NCBI GenBank assembly: GCA_003184365.1
Contig: NKYR01000042.1
Span: forward strand, 62,001 to 126,000
DNA: 64,000 nucleotides
Reading direction: 5' to 3'
Origin: Evernia prunastri
Lineage: Eukaryota > Ascomycota > Lecanoromycetes > Lecanorales > Parmeliaceae
The first letter of the stretch is position 1. Every line of letters begins with the position of its first letter. Below the pieces are notes generated by a model that searched no databases, had not been told where the DNA came from, and saw nothing but the letters and a program-made list of their open reading frames with translations. A program made the translations under genes and the position numbers. This document shows positions 20,280 through 31,819 of this stretch, piece after piece.

Positions 20280-21745
20280 TGTCTATGGGGAACATGTCTG
20301 CTTGTCAACTCCGAGGCTTCTGCCAACGCAAACGGCGGACAAAATACTGTTGGCCAACTCCAAGATCACTCTTAAGTGGATATCGTGGGGAGTCAAGGAA
20401 AGATAGACAACTTGAGCTACTTAGCTAGGTAGTCATACTACTCGCTCATAGCATTCCGCATTCAGCACAGATAGGAGCTCGTTGCTCTCACAAATTCCAG
20501 TGGCCGAGCATGGCTATTATCGAACAGCTCGAACAGCACATCTTTTGGCAAAGGAAACGTTCATGCTTACATCTAATCTGTGAGGACTGATCACATAATT
20601 GCCAAATAAAACTCCTACCTACTTCAAAACGTTCGTCAGGGCCGGACAAGCTCGCACACCCACCAAGCCACGACCCATCCTTCGACCCCGACCTCGGCTT
20701 CTCCAGCCCGCAAGCCGCCGGCTCTCCTCTCCACCGAAGAGAATCAGTACATCTCAAACAAAACGTGGAGGACCCTGTCTGTCGACAATGGAAAGTCGCC
20801 CCTTTTATCCCAAACCAACATCCTTCTTCCACACCAGTCTCGCCACCGTGCTGCAAGTCGTTGACCACAAGCGCAGTCCGCAACACAATCATGAGCAAGA
20901 CCTGCCGTTGTCTGGCGCCAGTGTAGACTTTTTCCCTTTCTTTTACGATAAGCGAGGGAGAAGTGTTCCGCCTTCCGTTCAGCCAGGGTTGCGCCTTTGT
21001 GGCGCTTTGTTCGAGAGGTCAAGACCGGTTCCGGTGCTGCGCGTTCGTATCGAATTTGCTTGCATCTCATGTTTGGTGTAGGTGTTCTGGGGAGACTTGT
21101 AACGGCGAAGTTCCTTCGAACCAATTTTGAAATTCTTGCGCGCCTGGTGAGGGTGTTTCGGTCGATCGCATCGTCTGTTGGGAATCATGGGCGATAAGGT
21201 TACTTTATGCTTGTGTCCAAGCCTCTGTTGGCTTGCTAGCGCGGCGTAGGCACCGGATATGGCTTCAGTTACCTAAGGTAGGGATGACTTTTTGCGTACT
21301 CTAGTCGCTCTTACGGTGCAATGGCATTTACCTAGCACCACCCTGCCCAAATCTCGGCCCTTCACCGGTGTTGGGACGGACGGCGCAACGATAAGTACAT
21401 TTCCAGCTGTGCCGGTGATAAGTTGAGAAGCCTACCTTAAGCTTTGGCTTTCCACCCTTACGCCTTTTACGGAAAGGGCCGAGAGTCAGAACGGAGCCGT
21501 CGACTGTGCCATGCACGAAATATCGTCTAGTGCATCATAGACTTCGGTCATAGAAGTTCAGATGTGATCAGTTGTGTAAGTCAGGACGGTTTCGGGGCTT
21601 TTGTCAAATGGAAAAGCCGGTATCTGACATCTGGAGAAAAGTATGATCGAAGACTTGCCATTCCTCCTTCCTTCCTTCCTACCGCCCCCGCTTTTATCCT
21701 TGCTTCTATATATCTTCTCTAGTGAGGTTTCTTCAAAACACCAGT
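20280..21745. other. Intergenic region, no convincing gene
   Basis: About 1.5 kb between the cold-shock gene and the PTH11-like gene. Overlapping frames on both strands at 20599..21124 lack motifs and contradict each other. The part next to 21746 contains a CT-rich stretch (about 21655..21720) that fits a leader of the next gene. Confidence 0.35.
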
Positions 21746-23283
21746 ATGGCATCACATATACATGCAGACCCGGCGCATATGCTGCCTGCGTATCTGGCCC
21801 AAAGCCAGGTCGGAGTCATCCACGCTGCAGTCATAACCGGTAGTGTCCTAATGACAATCGTTGTTCCATTGCGATTCATCTCGAGATCAGTCGCTAATGC
21901 GCCGCTGTGGTGGTACGTTCCCTGTATGCTTGTTTCGAAGTATTGGTCCCGCTGATGGTGGTATCAGGGACGACTGGGCCATCTTGGTCGCACTGGTGAG
22001 CCCGACTATCACCCCCAACGCTCCTGCAACGTATCAATGATATCCTCCTTTCACAGGTATTCGGCTGGGGCGGGACCGCCATTCGGATTTGGGAAACCAA
22101 AGACCTCGGATTCGGTCGCCATATCGAAACACAGCTCAAGACACCATGGAAATTGACCGATTTTTCAAAGGTGAGGGCAGCGGCCGTCAGACTTCTGGCG
22201 TCGTGTTTCAGTCCTGGTTTTCGAGGATGGATAATTGACGTCAGACGCTCAGGCATCTCAAGCAACTCAATTAGTCTACTACGCCGCGCTCATCTTCGTC
22301 AAAACGTCGTTACTCCTGCTATATTATCGGATTTTCGGTGTCAATAAAAGCTTTCGGATCAGGACGTATATCGTAGCTGGGATCTGCTGGGCGACGTTCT
22401 TTGCGATTTTCTTGACGAGTGTTTTTCAGTGTACCCCGATACGAGCGGCGGTCAGTAAACGCCTACCCACTAAACCTCTGCTCCCAGTCCAGCTACATTT
22501 GCTGTCGTATCCAATACATTCCAATCTTGATGTTCCGAATTTCCTTCGTTTGTCCTACATGGCTTCGGCATGGTTTCAGCACCTGTTACGAAAAACCAAC
22601 CCGCTGACTCCCCAACCATCTCCCAGTGGGATCGCAACATCCCCGGCGCTCACTACATCGACCTAACGCCCTACGCCTACGGCAACGGCATCGCAAACCT
22701 CCTGACCGACGTCCTGATCCTCGTGCTCCCCATCCCCATGGTCTGGGGCCTCACCAACGTCAGCACCAAGCGCAAAACCATGCTGACCGGCGTCTTCCTC
22801 CTGGGCGCCTTCGTCTGCGCCATCTCCGCCATCCGCACCACCACCATCAAAAGCTTCAGCGTCAGAGACCCGCAGTGGAGCGGCGTCGGCCTCGGCGTCT
22901 GGAGCGAGCTCGAAACGTGCGTCGGCATCGTCTGCGCCTGTCTGCCGACCCTTTGGCCCCTACTCGCTTACGCTTTCCGCCATAGGGTCGGGAGGCGTGG
23001 CGGGAAAGCAGCGTCAACGTCGTCGTCGTCGGCCCCGGCGGCGGCGGCGGATAGTTCGGGCTCCGATGGCTTCTCGAATCCTGCGAATTTGAGATCTTCG
23101 GATTACTCGTTGGCGGGAACGGGTCCGCAGCCTGATGATCGCAAAGAGACGGGTCGAGGTGTCCACCAACATTTTGCGCACTCGGATGAGGATTTGGAGC
23201 TCGGGGAGGTGAAGGTGGGACAGGGGGGTAAAGGGTGGATGGTGGTGAAGAGGGTGAGTGTTGGGGCTGAGTTGGATGATTGA
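21746..23283 (+). CDS. PTH11-like integral membrane protein (fungal rhodopsin-like seven-helix domain)
   Basis: Plasma-membrane protein of the fungal PTH11/rhodopsin-domain family; the ligand is unknown. Five exons: 21746..21912, 21968..21995 (28 nt), 22057..22170, 22253..22450 and 22627..23283, giving 387 residues. Splicing yields the family blocks in order: LRFISRSVANAPLWWDDWAI, VFGWGGTAIR, QLVYYAALIFVKTSLLLLYY-RIF, ICWATFFAIFLTSVFQCTPI, then the long exon WDRNIPG...NLLTDVLILVLPIPMVW...LLGAFVCAISAIRT...WSELETCVGIVCACLPTLWPLL. Seven hydrophobic helices can be counted. The cytoplasmic tail is Ser/Gly-rich with poly-Ser and poly-Ala, and ends EVKVGQGGKGWMVVKRVSV. No extracellular CFEM domain precedes the helices, so it is the short type. 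The fourth intron (176 nt) is longer than the others and its limits are least certain. Confidence 0.85.
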
Positions 23284-23978
23284 ATGGGTTCAATTAAGGA
23301 TTGGGCTGCAGGCGTTGGTCCTTTGGTAGGGTCTTTGAGGGGAGTGTGGTACGGGTCAGGGGTAAAAAGGCGGTTATAATCACTTTTCCGGTGAAGGTCT
23401 ACCCGTACTAGGTTCTCCCGACAATGACAGCACCTTAGATTTATCCCTACACTAGCGTACTGTCCACCGCGCTTTCAGGTGACCATGGCAGCACAATACT
23501 GCTAGACGCATCTAAGATGTGGAAACTAAAAAGAGAACACTTGGGCTCGGTATATCTCCAGTTATTGACAAAGTTGAAATTCCCTTCCCTAAGTACATAC
23601 GTTGTTGTATCTGCAGCGAGACCCCAAATTGGCTGCTTTGACCTGAAGGTCCAGGTCCATGGAAGGAAAGTCCGTGCATATGCTCCCAAACCCTTCGAAA
23701 CCCCTATATACCACTTTCCCCTGACATGCAAGGCCTACTTTGTAAGACCAAGCACCCCACTTATTCTCAACGGCTTAATCCATCTCCGCAGTGAAAATCG
23801 CTATCTCAACTGTACGTGAAGCGTCAAGCTTCCCGCTTGTTCATCCCAGCACCTCGCCCCGTCCTGCGCCCCGCGCCGCTCTCTTCGATGCCCGTGATGA
23901 TGGAGGATCCCCATAGTAGGCTATATATATACATTTCCCTTCCTAAACCCCAACCGGCTATGTCTCAAGATCATGCTC
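23284..23978. other. Convergent intergenic region, no gene seen
   Basis: About 700 bp between the PTH11-like gene (plus) and the large minus-strand gene. The frame at 23517..23819 has no protein-like features. Both 3' ends should lie here. Confidence 0.4.
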
Positions 23979-26900
23979 CTACTCCTCCTCTCCGTCGCTG
24001 TCCTTGGCGAACGGAGAATGCTCCCACGCGTCTGCCGCCGCTTGGAGGACGTCGGCCATGTGGTTCTGCACTGCAATTCCTTCGTGTTAGCATTCTTCGT
24101 CCACCCATTGAGGGCTTCATAAAAGATGACCTCGCGCAGAAAAGGAGAAAGAGAGGAAGGGGGGGGGGGAAACCACTTACGGCCCCTATCGTCAGGAATA
24201 TCGCTCAGAGGAGCGACCGTCTCTTCCGACCCAGCACCACCCACTTGATTCCCCCGCGTTCTCTTCGAGGACGACTCTCCCTCCTCCTCCTCCTCCTCCT
24301 CATCCTCCTCCGCCGCCGCAGGACCCACCGCCATGGGCGGAGAAGCAGGAGCGGGCGCTGGCTCCTGCGATGTCCGGTCTGCTTGCGCTTTGCGCATGCC
24401 GGTGTCGCCCGTTGGCGCCTTTGGCGCTCGTTTTACGGGAAGGATCCTCCTCGTTGAGGAGACGTTCGATGGTCCCGAACCAGGCGTGCTATCGTCGCCC
24501 TGGTACGTCTTCGCCTTCGTATCCTCCGGCTCGCCACTCGACTTTTCATTGTCACCCGAGTCGACGGGAGCATCGCGGCCGCGCTTGCGGGTTTGCTCCT
24601 TGCCTGGAAGTGCCTCAGCTTCGATACTGGGTGGCTTCGGAAACCCGTTGGTTGGAGCCGTGTTCGTGGTTGGAGGGGATCTTGGCGGCGTCGTTGAGAC
24701 GGATGTTGGAGCAGTGGTTGTCGGAGTCGTTGTCGAGTCCGATTTCTGACCATCGCTCCCTGCCTGTCCTACCGATGGGACTGTTGAGGGGGCAGGAGAC
24801 GACTGGGTCGACTCCGGTTTCCTCGCAGCTTCCGTGGTCGATGCGTCTGGCACGGGCGATGGACCTTCCACTCCCTCTGGCACGGCTCTCGGTTCTGGCC
24901 GCTTTCCCCGACGCGCGTCCCGAAGATCTGCAGCACTGTTCGTCGACGTTAAGTGATGCACAACTCCTTGCCCTACACTGGAAGCTCCGTTCCCAGTCTC
25001 CGGAAGCGACACCGGCGCTGCGTGCTGCTGGCTCGGCTGTTGGAAAGTAACAACCGAACCCGAGGCTGTGTTCGTGGGCGTTAGGTGCTGCACAGCCCCT
25101 TGCCCCATGCTGGTAGCCGTGTTCCCAGTCTCCGAGAGCGACACTGGCGTTACGTGCTGTTGGCTTGGCTGTGTGAAAGTAACAACCGAGCCCGAGGCCG
25201 TGCTTGTAGACATTTGTCGAAGCGCGACCTCCGCCTTCTCACGCTTGATCTTTTCGTGGAGTTTCTCCACGTCGACCTTGGCGCGGTTCCCCTGATCGTC
25301 TGTGTCCATAGAGTCCGGAGTGGTCTCATCGTCTATGCTCATCGGATCCTGGGTGACAGCGTCGTTGGATGCGACTTGCACGCCGTCCTGTGCAAGGTCC
25401 ATAGACTCTCCGTCCGAGGTCTCATCGTCCACCTCCATTTCGGCTTCAACATCAGAGCCGATCATCACTTCATCGATCTCCTCTTGAGAGTCGGAGCCGA
25501 CCGCAACCCCCACTGACTCTCCACCTCCAACCTGCCCTTGGGCCTGCTCGGTGATGTCGATGCAAACCATTCCTCCCTTGGTATCGACATAGCTGTCGGT
25601 CACAGCGTGTTGGTTCGCCGAGCTTTGGTGTAAGCTGGCGCTTGCCTTCTTTATATGTAGAAGCAGGGTACGAACCCTGTCCCCAAGACATCTCGCTGGG
25701 AGCCGAACCGGCAATTTGGAGGCACGGAACCTCGCCAGACATTGGGCCTTTGATATTCCCGCTGTCGTTCGGTTGCGCGAGAATGTCAAAGCGGTCTTCC
25801 GGCTCCCTTTTGCAGGCACTGTTCCGTTGCTCATCCGTTTGACAGTGGCCCCTTTTCCGACAGTGCCAGCAACTTCCTTGGACACAGTGCACTCATCTCG
25901 AGCAGCTATACTGAGTTGACCCAGCCGATCTGCCAGCTCGCTGACGACTTGAGGTGCCAGCGTATCATTGAGATCCTTGCCACTTTCAGGGAGATCTCTG
26001 GGATCTTTCTCCTTCTCTTGGTCCTTGCAGTGACAGCCGTTTTCGCAGTGACAGTTGTCCTCGCAGTCACAGCTATCGGTAAGTGATCTGTCGATCCAGG
26101 ACTCGAGTCTCTTTCCCTGCTCCGAGATGCTATGTCCGAGAGGCTTTTCGGTGATCTCTCGGACGGTGCGAGAGGTTGTATCATCCTCCAGGTGGTGAGA
26201 AACATTGCTCTCCCGAGTGTCGGTGGTCGCAAGCTCCTTTCGAATAGTTTCGTTGCTCTCCGTTTCCGCAACGATCTGACTATCGGCAGCAACTTCAACG
26301 CCATCCGGCTCGACTACAGACCCTCTCTGGCAAGGACTCGCAGATCTGGGGGTCGTCTGGTATATGTGATGTGTCGGAGTATATAGGGTGCTTCGAGTTC
26401 CAGATGACCAGGCTAGAGGCGCTGGCGCGAACGTGGAAGAAGATTCGCCATCCACTGATGAAGCGGAGAAAAGGGAAGAAGAGGTGGTCTCCACATGTGG
26501 GAGAAACTTTGATGCAGCAGCATTTGGGCGTCTCACTACCCTGGTGGCTGCATTGTGTCGGTAGGGTACCACCGCCGGCCGAATCTTGGGGCTTGAGGCA
26601 TGCTCAGGGGCCACGCTGAGATTTGATGACTGCCCTTGTGGAGTAGATCGCCGGTTAGCCACCGCCCTCGAGGTCAGGCTCATGCCTGGCTCTTGTGGAG
26701 AGAGTGGACCCTGGTGGGCACCTTCTAGAGCTTCAGCACGAGTGCTGAACTCCTGAGGTATATATTTACCGTCTTTCACGGCATCTGTCTCGTCAAGTCT
26801 GGGAGGGAAAAACGCCCCCGAGCTTAGCTTGTAGATGATAAAGAATCCAAAGAACAAATATGGCCAGTCGATGTGGCCACGCCAGAAGCAGGCTATCAAC

Positions 26901-27032
26901 GCTAATATGAGGTATAGAGTTGTCTTCTATAGATGATCAGCCTAGGCGGTATGGTGTGAAGTGTCTGGCACTTACACCCTTTATGAACCAATCAGGTACT
27001 AGTGTCTCTAGTATCCTGGCGAGTTGGTCCAT
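23979..27032 (-). CDS. Large disordered protein with N-terminal membrane helix, CxC cluster and tandem repeat
   Basis: No family recognised. Exons on the minus strand: 27032..26976, 26926..24181 and 24070..23979, giving 964 residues. Exon 1 supplies MDQLARILETLVPDWFIKG. The junction leads into hydrophobic LYLILALIACFW and YLFFGFFIIYKL, so one or two membrane segments sit near residues 20 to 50. The remainder is Ser/Thr/Pro/Glu-rich and probably disordered. A cysteine cluster (CDCEDNCHCENGCHC, around residue 285) could bind metal. A 44-residue unit occurs twice in tandem (25201..25070 and 25069..24938). Near the end come an acidic run and a basic SSSKRTRG. The last intron (24180..24071, GTAAGT...GCAG) replaces a basic read-through tail by NHMADVLQAAADAWEHSPFA and an acidic end. 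The readable helical C-terminus supports that splice. Confidence 0.7.
24938..25201 (-). repeat. Two tandem 132-bp coding repeats (44 residues each)
   Basis: Units 25201..25070 and 25069..24938 each encode TASGSVVTF-QPSQQH followed by PVSL-ETGN and GQG-V-HLT-TN. They are in frame and differ by scattered substitutions, so this is a tandem duplication inside the disordered region of the large minus-strand protein. Confidence 0.9.
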
Positions 27033-29121
27033 GTTTGGCAAGTGCTTATGTGAAGGTGTGCAATGATCTAGACGTCTAGGTGTCGAGACATGGTAGAGGA
27101 AGATGATCTTTCACATCTGTGAGTGGTTCCATTAGCCTTGACAAGGTGTATGAGTGTCGCTTGAGTTGTGCCAAGGTTACAAGTGAGTGAGAATGTTGCC
27201 TGGTGGATGTTGAACGGTGGATGGTGGAAGGAGAAGAAGAGGATGCGAGAGAATGGAAGAGAACGGACATCTTATGGAAGCTTGTGACGCTAGCGTCTGA
27301 GTGCTGGCTAAATTTTCAGGTGTCAAGAAGGAGTGTGTTGAGGGACGAGGTGTTGACGACTCTGCCAAGCAATGTCAAGACGTACAAGTTGTGGACGCGT
27401 CTCAGCACTCCAAGTAGACCCGCGGTCAATCGAGGTGCGTAAATGTGGTGTGGTTGGAGTCAGTACCTCGTCAATGCAAACAAAAGTAGAAGCAGGATAG
27501 CAAGCTTTTTGTGCTCTCGAAGAGATAACAGAAGTGCTGAAGCAGTGGAGGATGTGTGTGTGATAATGAAGAAAGTACAAGAAGCTGGGGGATTTTATAG
27601 GGGAAAAATCTCTGCGCTAGCGGGACCTAAAAGAGCTGTGTTGACAATAAAATGTTCAATAGGATACTGGGCCAATCAGGCACCTGCTTGTTATTGTTGC
27701 TTGGGTGTTCACTATTCACCTTCCTTATTCTTGCCAATTTGCTGCCAGTTTAGATCCTTACTTCACTTTGAGACAGTCACTTTGAGGCAGGAGTGTCAAT
27801 TTTTCATTTCTTCTTTCCTGCAGCCCTACTCCTGTTAACACAGCTCAGTCCCCTCTTTCATGCCCACTCGACCTTATCCACGCGGCTTCAGCCTAGCGGG
27901 TCTCACGGCATCGAAGTCTCTCCCCTGAAAACCATTACCATTGTAAGAGACGCTAGCATCGTAAAAAATAGAGATCAACAACGGTACGTGTCATCAAGTA
28001 ACCTCTGCCTTCATGCTCACCTATTCATAATTTGAGTTGTTTCTTGGGGACAGCCAGCAGAACAGGGATGCTCTTCCTATCATAGAGTAGGTATAGAGCA
28101 CCGGTAGGTTTTGGAAAGCTGCTTGACACTCGTCGAGTCATTGGGGCAACGCAGATAAATTAGAAGCCAATAAATATCCCATAGAATATTAAGCATGTAG
28201 ACAACATGTCGATCTTTGAGGGAAAGGTGGGCGGCGCCTGTCACCATTGCTGAGAAACGCATCTAGAGTGGACGACGTGCTTCAGCAACTTCATCTACCC
28301 GGACTCCTCAGAGGTCCCGACTCACAAATGAAGCTTGGCAAAAGTAGGAATCTCGAAACTTTTTTAGGCTTCAATGGGCCAAAATGTGACAATCGTGACC
28401 AAAGGAATATTGGGGGATTGTCTTTGGCGATGTAATGGTCGTCGGACATACCAAGATCTCATTGTCTGATGCACATTCATACCTTGATTCCCGACCCGGT
28501 GCTGGCGAGTGGTAAGCGCGATTTTGTCAAAGCTCGAAGAGGTCAAGGGCAATGGAAGCATCATCCACCTACTTTACAGTTATTCTGCTGGCCCGAATGC
28601 GTAGTCCGTCCTAGATCCTCGTCAGCACCGTGTCTACAAGCCATGTCTCGGCCATAGTTGGTCTGTGTGGTTGTGTCTCGCTCTCAGTACTTTGGATGTA
28701 GGATCTGCTGTGGGGGTGCATTATGTATTGAAGAGGTATTTTGGGAGAGGCGGGTAGAGAACATCGGATCTGGATCGGTGTCGATGGGATCTTTTGCAGT
28801 CACTGTGGTTGGCTCAAGGTATGTCATGTTCATTATTCGTAATCGCTTGGGGCTAACAATACTGTTGCAGCCAAGGCTCTCAAGATAGCTGTTGAGATCT
28901 CTAGAAGTCGAGAACTATTCAATGTAAGATCTTTGCTACTTTCTTCATCGCATGCAATTCCTAAGCGCTAGATCCCTTTCCATTTCCAAACCAAATAATG
29001 GGAGCTAAGTCTCACACAAGAATTTCATCTTCCAAGCCTGCTCGTCAGATGTTCTTGTGCTTCCCTAACACCCATCAGTCGAGATATTAAGCCATCGTCA
29101 TCACTGAGAGAGTTGCTTACC
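27033..29121. other. Intergenic region, no convincing gene
   Basis: About 2.1 kb between the start of the large membrane-anchored gene and the end of the first F-box gene (both minus). The frames at 27443..27838 and 27793..28035 are short, overlap in different frames and show no motif. The stretch nearest 27033 should be the promoter of the large gene. Confidence 0.35.
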
Positions 29122-29897
29122 CTACGTAATGATGTCGAACCCGAGAGGCACCTGAGCCATACTTGAGCGTGCTCCGATCTCTGCTTCCCGTAACAACTTC
29201 TGACGTATTTGATTCCTCTCAGAAATCGCACACCAGGCACTTTCATAGAACTTGTGGCACTTACGCCTAGTGAAGCGCCTAAATGCAGAGCTATAGTCTC
29301 CCTGTAAGCCCTGACACAGCACCCAGCCTCTGATCGATAACTGTGCCTCCACTTGTGGATCTACACCGTGCCTAAACGCATGTAAAAGTAGCCCCGATTG
29401 GTAGAGCAGTGACTGGCTGGGCGGCGCCTTCACGTCCCAATCCCTCAAGTGTTGTTGGATTGCTTTCAGCTCGTGTTTCCATTGGATGTATCTATGTTTT
29501 TTGTGGTAGGGCACGCATGGAAGGTTTGTGTATTCTTCTTGAGGAAAGTCGGGGTTGTGACGGCGAATGTAGGCGCGTTTCCAAGAGCTTTCTGGGGTCT
29601 TTCTGTGTGAACCGAACAGCTCCAACCAGATTGAGGCTCTAATCCGCATCCTCCCGAGGCATGCTGCCACCGCTGCAAACCCCACACATGCCAAGGTTGA
29701 CTAAGGACGATGTCTTCTTGTTGGAGGTGACCGAAGTCGCGGATATACTGGGCTCTATAGCTGCTTTCCTTGTCTGCAATGCTGCGGCACTCTTTGCTGA
29801 TACAGGCCACTCGGGCTCTGTCACGGTACGAGAGTTGAGCAACGTAGTTTATTATCGAGTAGATGAGCTCAAGGGGAAGGTCATCGATGGTTGCCAT
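29122..29897 (-). CDS. F-box domain protein
   Basis: Likely substrate adaptor of an SCF ubiquitin ligase. The ATG at 29897 opens an F-box, DLPLELIYSIINYVAQLSYRDRARVACISKECRSIA (residues about 5 to 45), then YRAQYIRDFG. The frame then changes. A 47-nt intron (29685..29639, GTGGGG...TTAG) joins exons 29897..29686 and 29638..29122 to give 242 residues, continuing WLELFGSHRKTPESSWKRAY and ending VPLGFDIIT. The alternative is a frameshift, which would make it a pseudogene. No WD40 or leucine-rich repeats follow; the C-terminal part is charged and of unknown function. It is head-to-head with a second, similar F-box gene 1.6 kb away, with which it shares the F-box and the Y-R-QYIRDFG block. Confidence 0.7.
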
Positions 29898-31513
29898 GAT
29901 GCTTCGGTAGAAGGATGAGCGGAATTATTTGGCGAAGGTACTTCGTTTATATTAGGTTCGATTGCTAATGGCTGGCGCTGGTACTATGGTGTTGCGGTGG
30001 TTCTTATGTTCTGTAGAGGGTTTTATTATGATAGGTTACACTGCAAAGTAGGTAGAACAGCGAGGGGCCTTGGCACGCTAGGACCAGGGGGCGACCCAAA
30101 ATTAGTTCAAAAAAAATTTGAGACCATGCCAAAGAAGAAGAGAAAGACACTATTTATATCTGAACTTTTCTGACACTACGAGGGCTGATGTGTAGGAATG
30201 TTTTGGTTGCAAGGCGGGTGACATGAGATTCTTTGAGACTGAAACCGCTTTCGAGACGTCCGAACCCCGTGCACCGAAATTTGTGTGATCTCTGGGACCG
30301 AAGAAATAAGTAAGCACGAATTCCAGGAATGGCCAGAAAAATAAGACACATAGACAAGGAGGACTGAAGGCAACCATGAAATAGATATCTAATAAGAAAG
30401 TTGCTGCCATCTACTTCCTAGAGTACGCGCAACAACAGATGAATCGCCTACCCAAATCTGTGGAACATCTTCCACTCACCCATTGAACTCATTCATTGCT
30501 CCAAAGTAATCTGGCATTGCGGTTCCAAACAGGCACAAGGACATATCGAATCTAAAAGGTGTCCAACGACGGTGAGTGTTTGAAATTCTTTATTTTGGGA
30601 GATCTCCTTCGTGTTTGTAGTCAACCGTACAAGATAGTAGTCAACCGTAGCTTACTCTTCCGCCCCTCGGTCCACGTCACAATTCGCTCAAAGCCTGTTT
30701 CGTCTCCAATTATGTTGTACCGAGTTGGCGGGCACGGCGGGAAAGTGGCTACTGACAGCGACAAAGCACGCAAATAGAAGCGCGCAGCTAGATAGTACGA
30801 TGAGGTTTCGAGCGGGGCCTCGAGGGGTAGGTGCATTGCGCAAACACCTATCAACTGGACTCTCATGCAGAATTTGATGCAAAGGTGTAGCACCAAGCGC
30901 GCGGGTTCCGGCAGCTGTCGCCGCGATAGGCTATTATCGGTTTGCACCCTCTTCTACCAAGAAGCTCTCTGCAACACACATGGGCAGTAACAGCTGAGAT
31001 GTATCACAAGCCAGGACGTGACGATGACAAGGGGCCAGGATTCCATGTATGCTTATTTGGCCTCCCAAATCCGGTTTCCGCTGGCTCAGAGTGTACAGTT
31101 GCCCCCTGAAACGTCGACTGCAGCAGCGCATCCTTGGCCACCATCGCCATTTCCCTGTTTTCTGTATGCACGTAACCGCGAAACAATTGGCGCTGGTAAT
31201 TCATCAATAAACTTGGCAGCTGTGTTGCGGTAACACTGTCTCCGGTTCTTGTTTCACTGCAAAACACCGTCAGCCTTGTGCAGTTCGAACTGCTATTTAA
31301 TGTCGAAATGCCCCACCATTGCTTATTCAACATGTCTAACATTCTCTTCCATTCCTGAGCGCTGTCTAAACTAAAGAAAGAAAATTCAACCAGCTTTGCT
31401 TTTCTTCCATGCTACCATCTCTGCTGCCTGTCACAAAGCACCTTGCACCCCTGCCACCGAAACTCCCTCACTTCCGTTCTCAGCCTCACGCTCTCTATCT
31501 CAAACAGAGCCTC
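29898..31513. promoter_or_regulatory. Divergent region between two F-box genes
   Basis: About 1.6 kb between the two divergent F-box start codons. No gene is convincing in it. An A-rich block near 30110..30125 and several short frames (30150..30410 minus, 30621..30947 minus) have no motifs. Confidence 0.35.
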
Positions 31514-31819
31514 ATGGCAACCCTCGGCAACATTCCCACCGAGATCTTCTACATGATCATGTCACAAGTGACTTTCCGCGATCGAGCTCGCATGGCCCTC
31601 GTCAATAGAGCGTGCAGGGACATGGCCGACGACAAGGAGAGCTATCGGGTCCAGTACATCCGCGACTTTGGGAATCCAGCGTCACACGGCTTCTACACGT
31701 ACAGAGAGATAAGTGAGGAAGCCAATTGGAAAGCAGCCTACGAGCGCCGCCACTTTGCAGAAATGCCTTTGCTCGCTCAGGACCGCCATTCCAGATTAGC
31801 GATAGCGTGGAGCAAGTAG
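31514..31819 (+). CDS. Short F-box protein, possibly truncated
   Basis: 101 residues from the ATG at 31514: NIPTEIFYMIMSQVTFRDRARMALVNRACRDMADD is an F-box, followed by YRVQYIRDFGNP and WKAAYERRHF. The same order of blocks occurs in the divergent paralogue (YRAQYIRDFG, then WKRAYIRRH). That protein continues for another 130 residues, whereas this one stops soon after at TAG 31817..31819. It is therefore either a truncated paralogue or has further exons I could not connect. The frame extends upstream to 31409, but the ATG at 31514 aligns with the start of the paralogue. Expected role: binding Skp1 in an SCF complex. Confidence 0.6.
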   Translation: MATLGNIPTEIFYMIMSQVTFRDRARMALVNRACRDMADDKESYRVQYIRDFGNPASHGFYTYREISEEANWKAAYERRHFAEMPLLAQDRHSRLAIAWSK

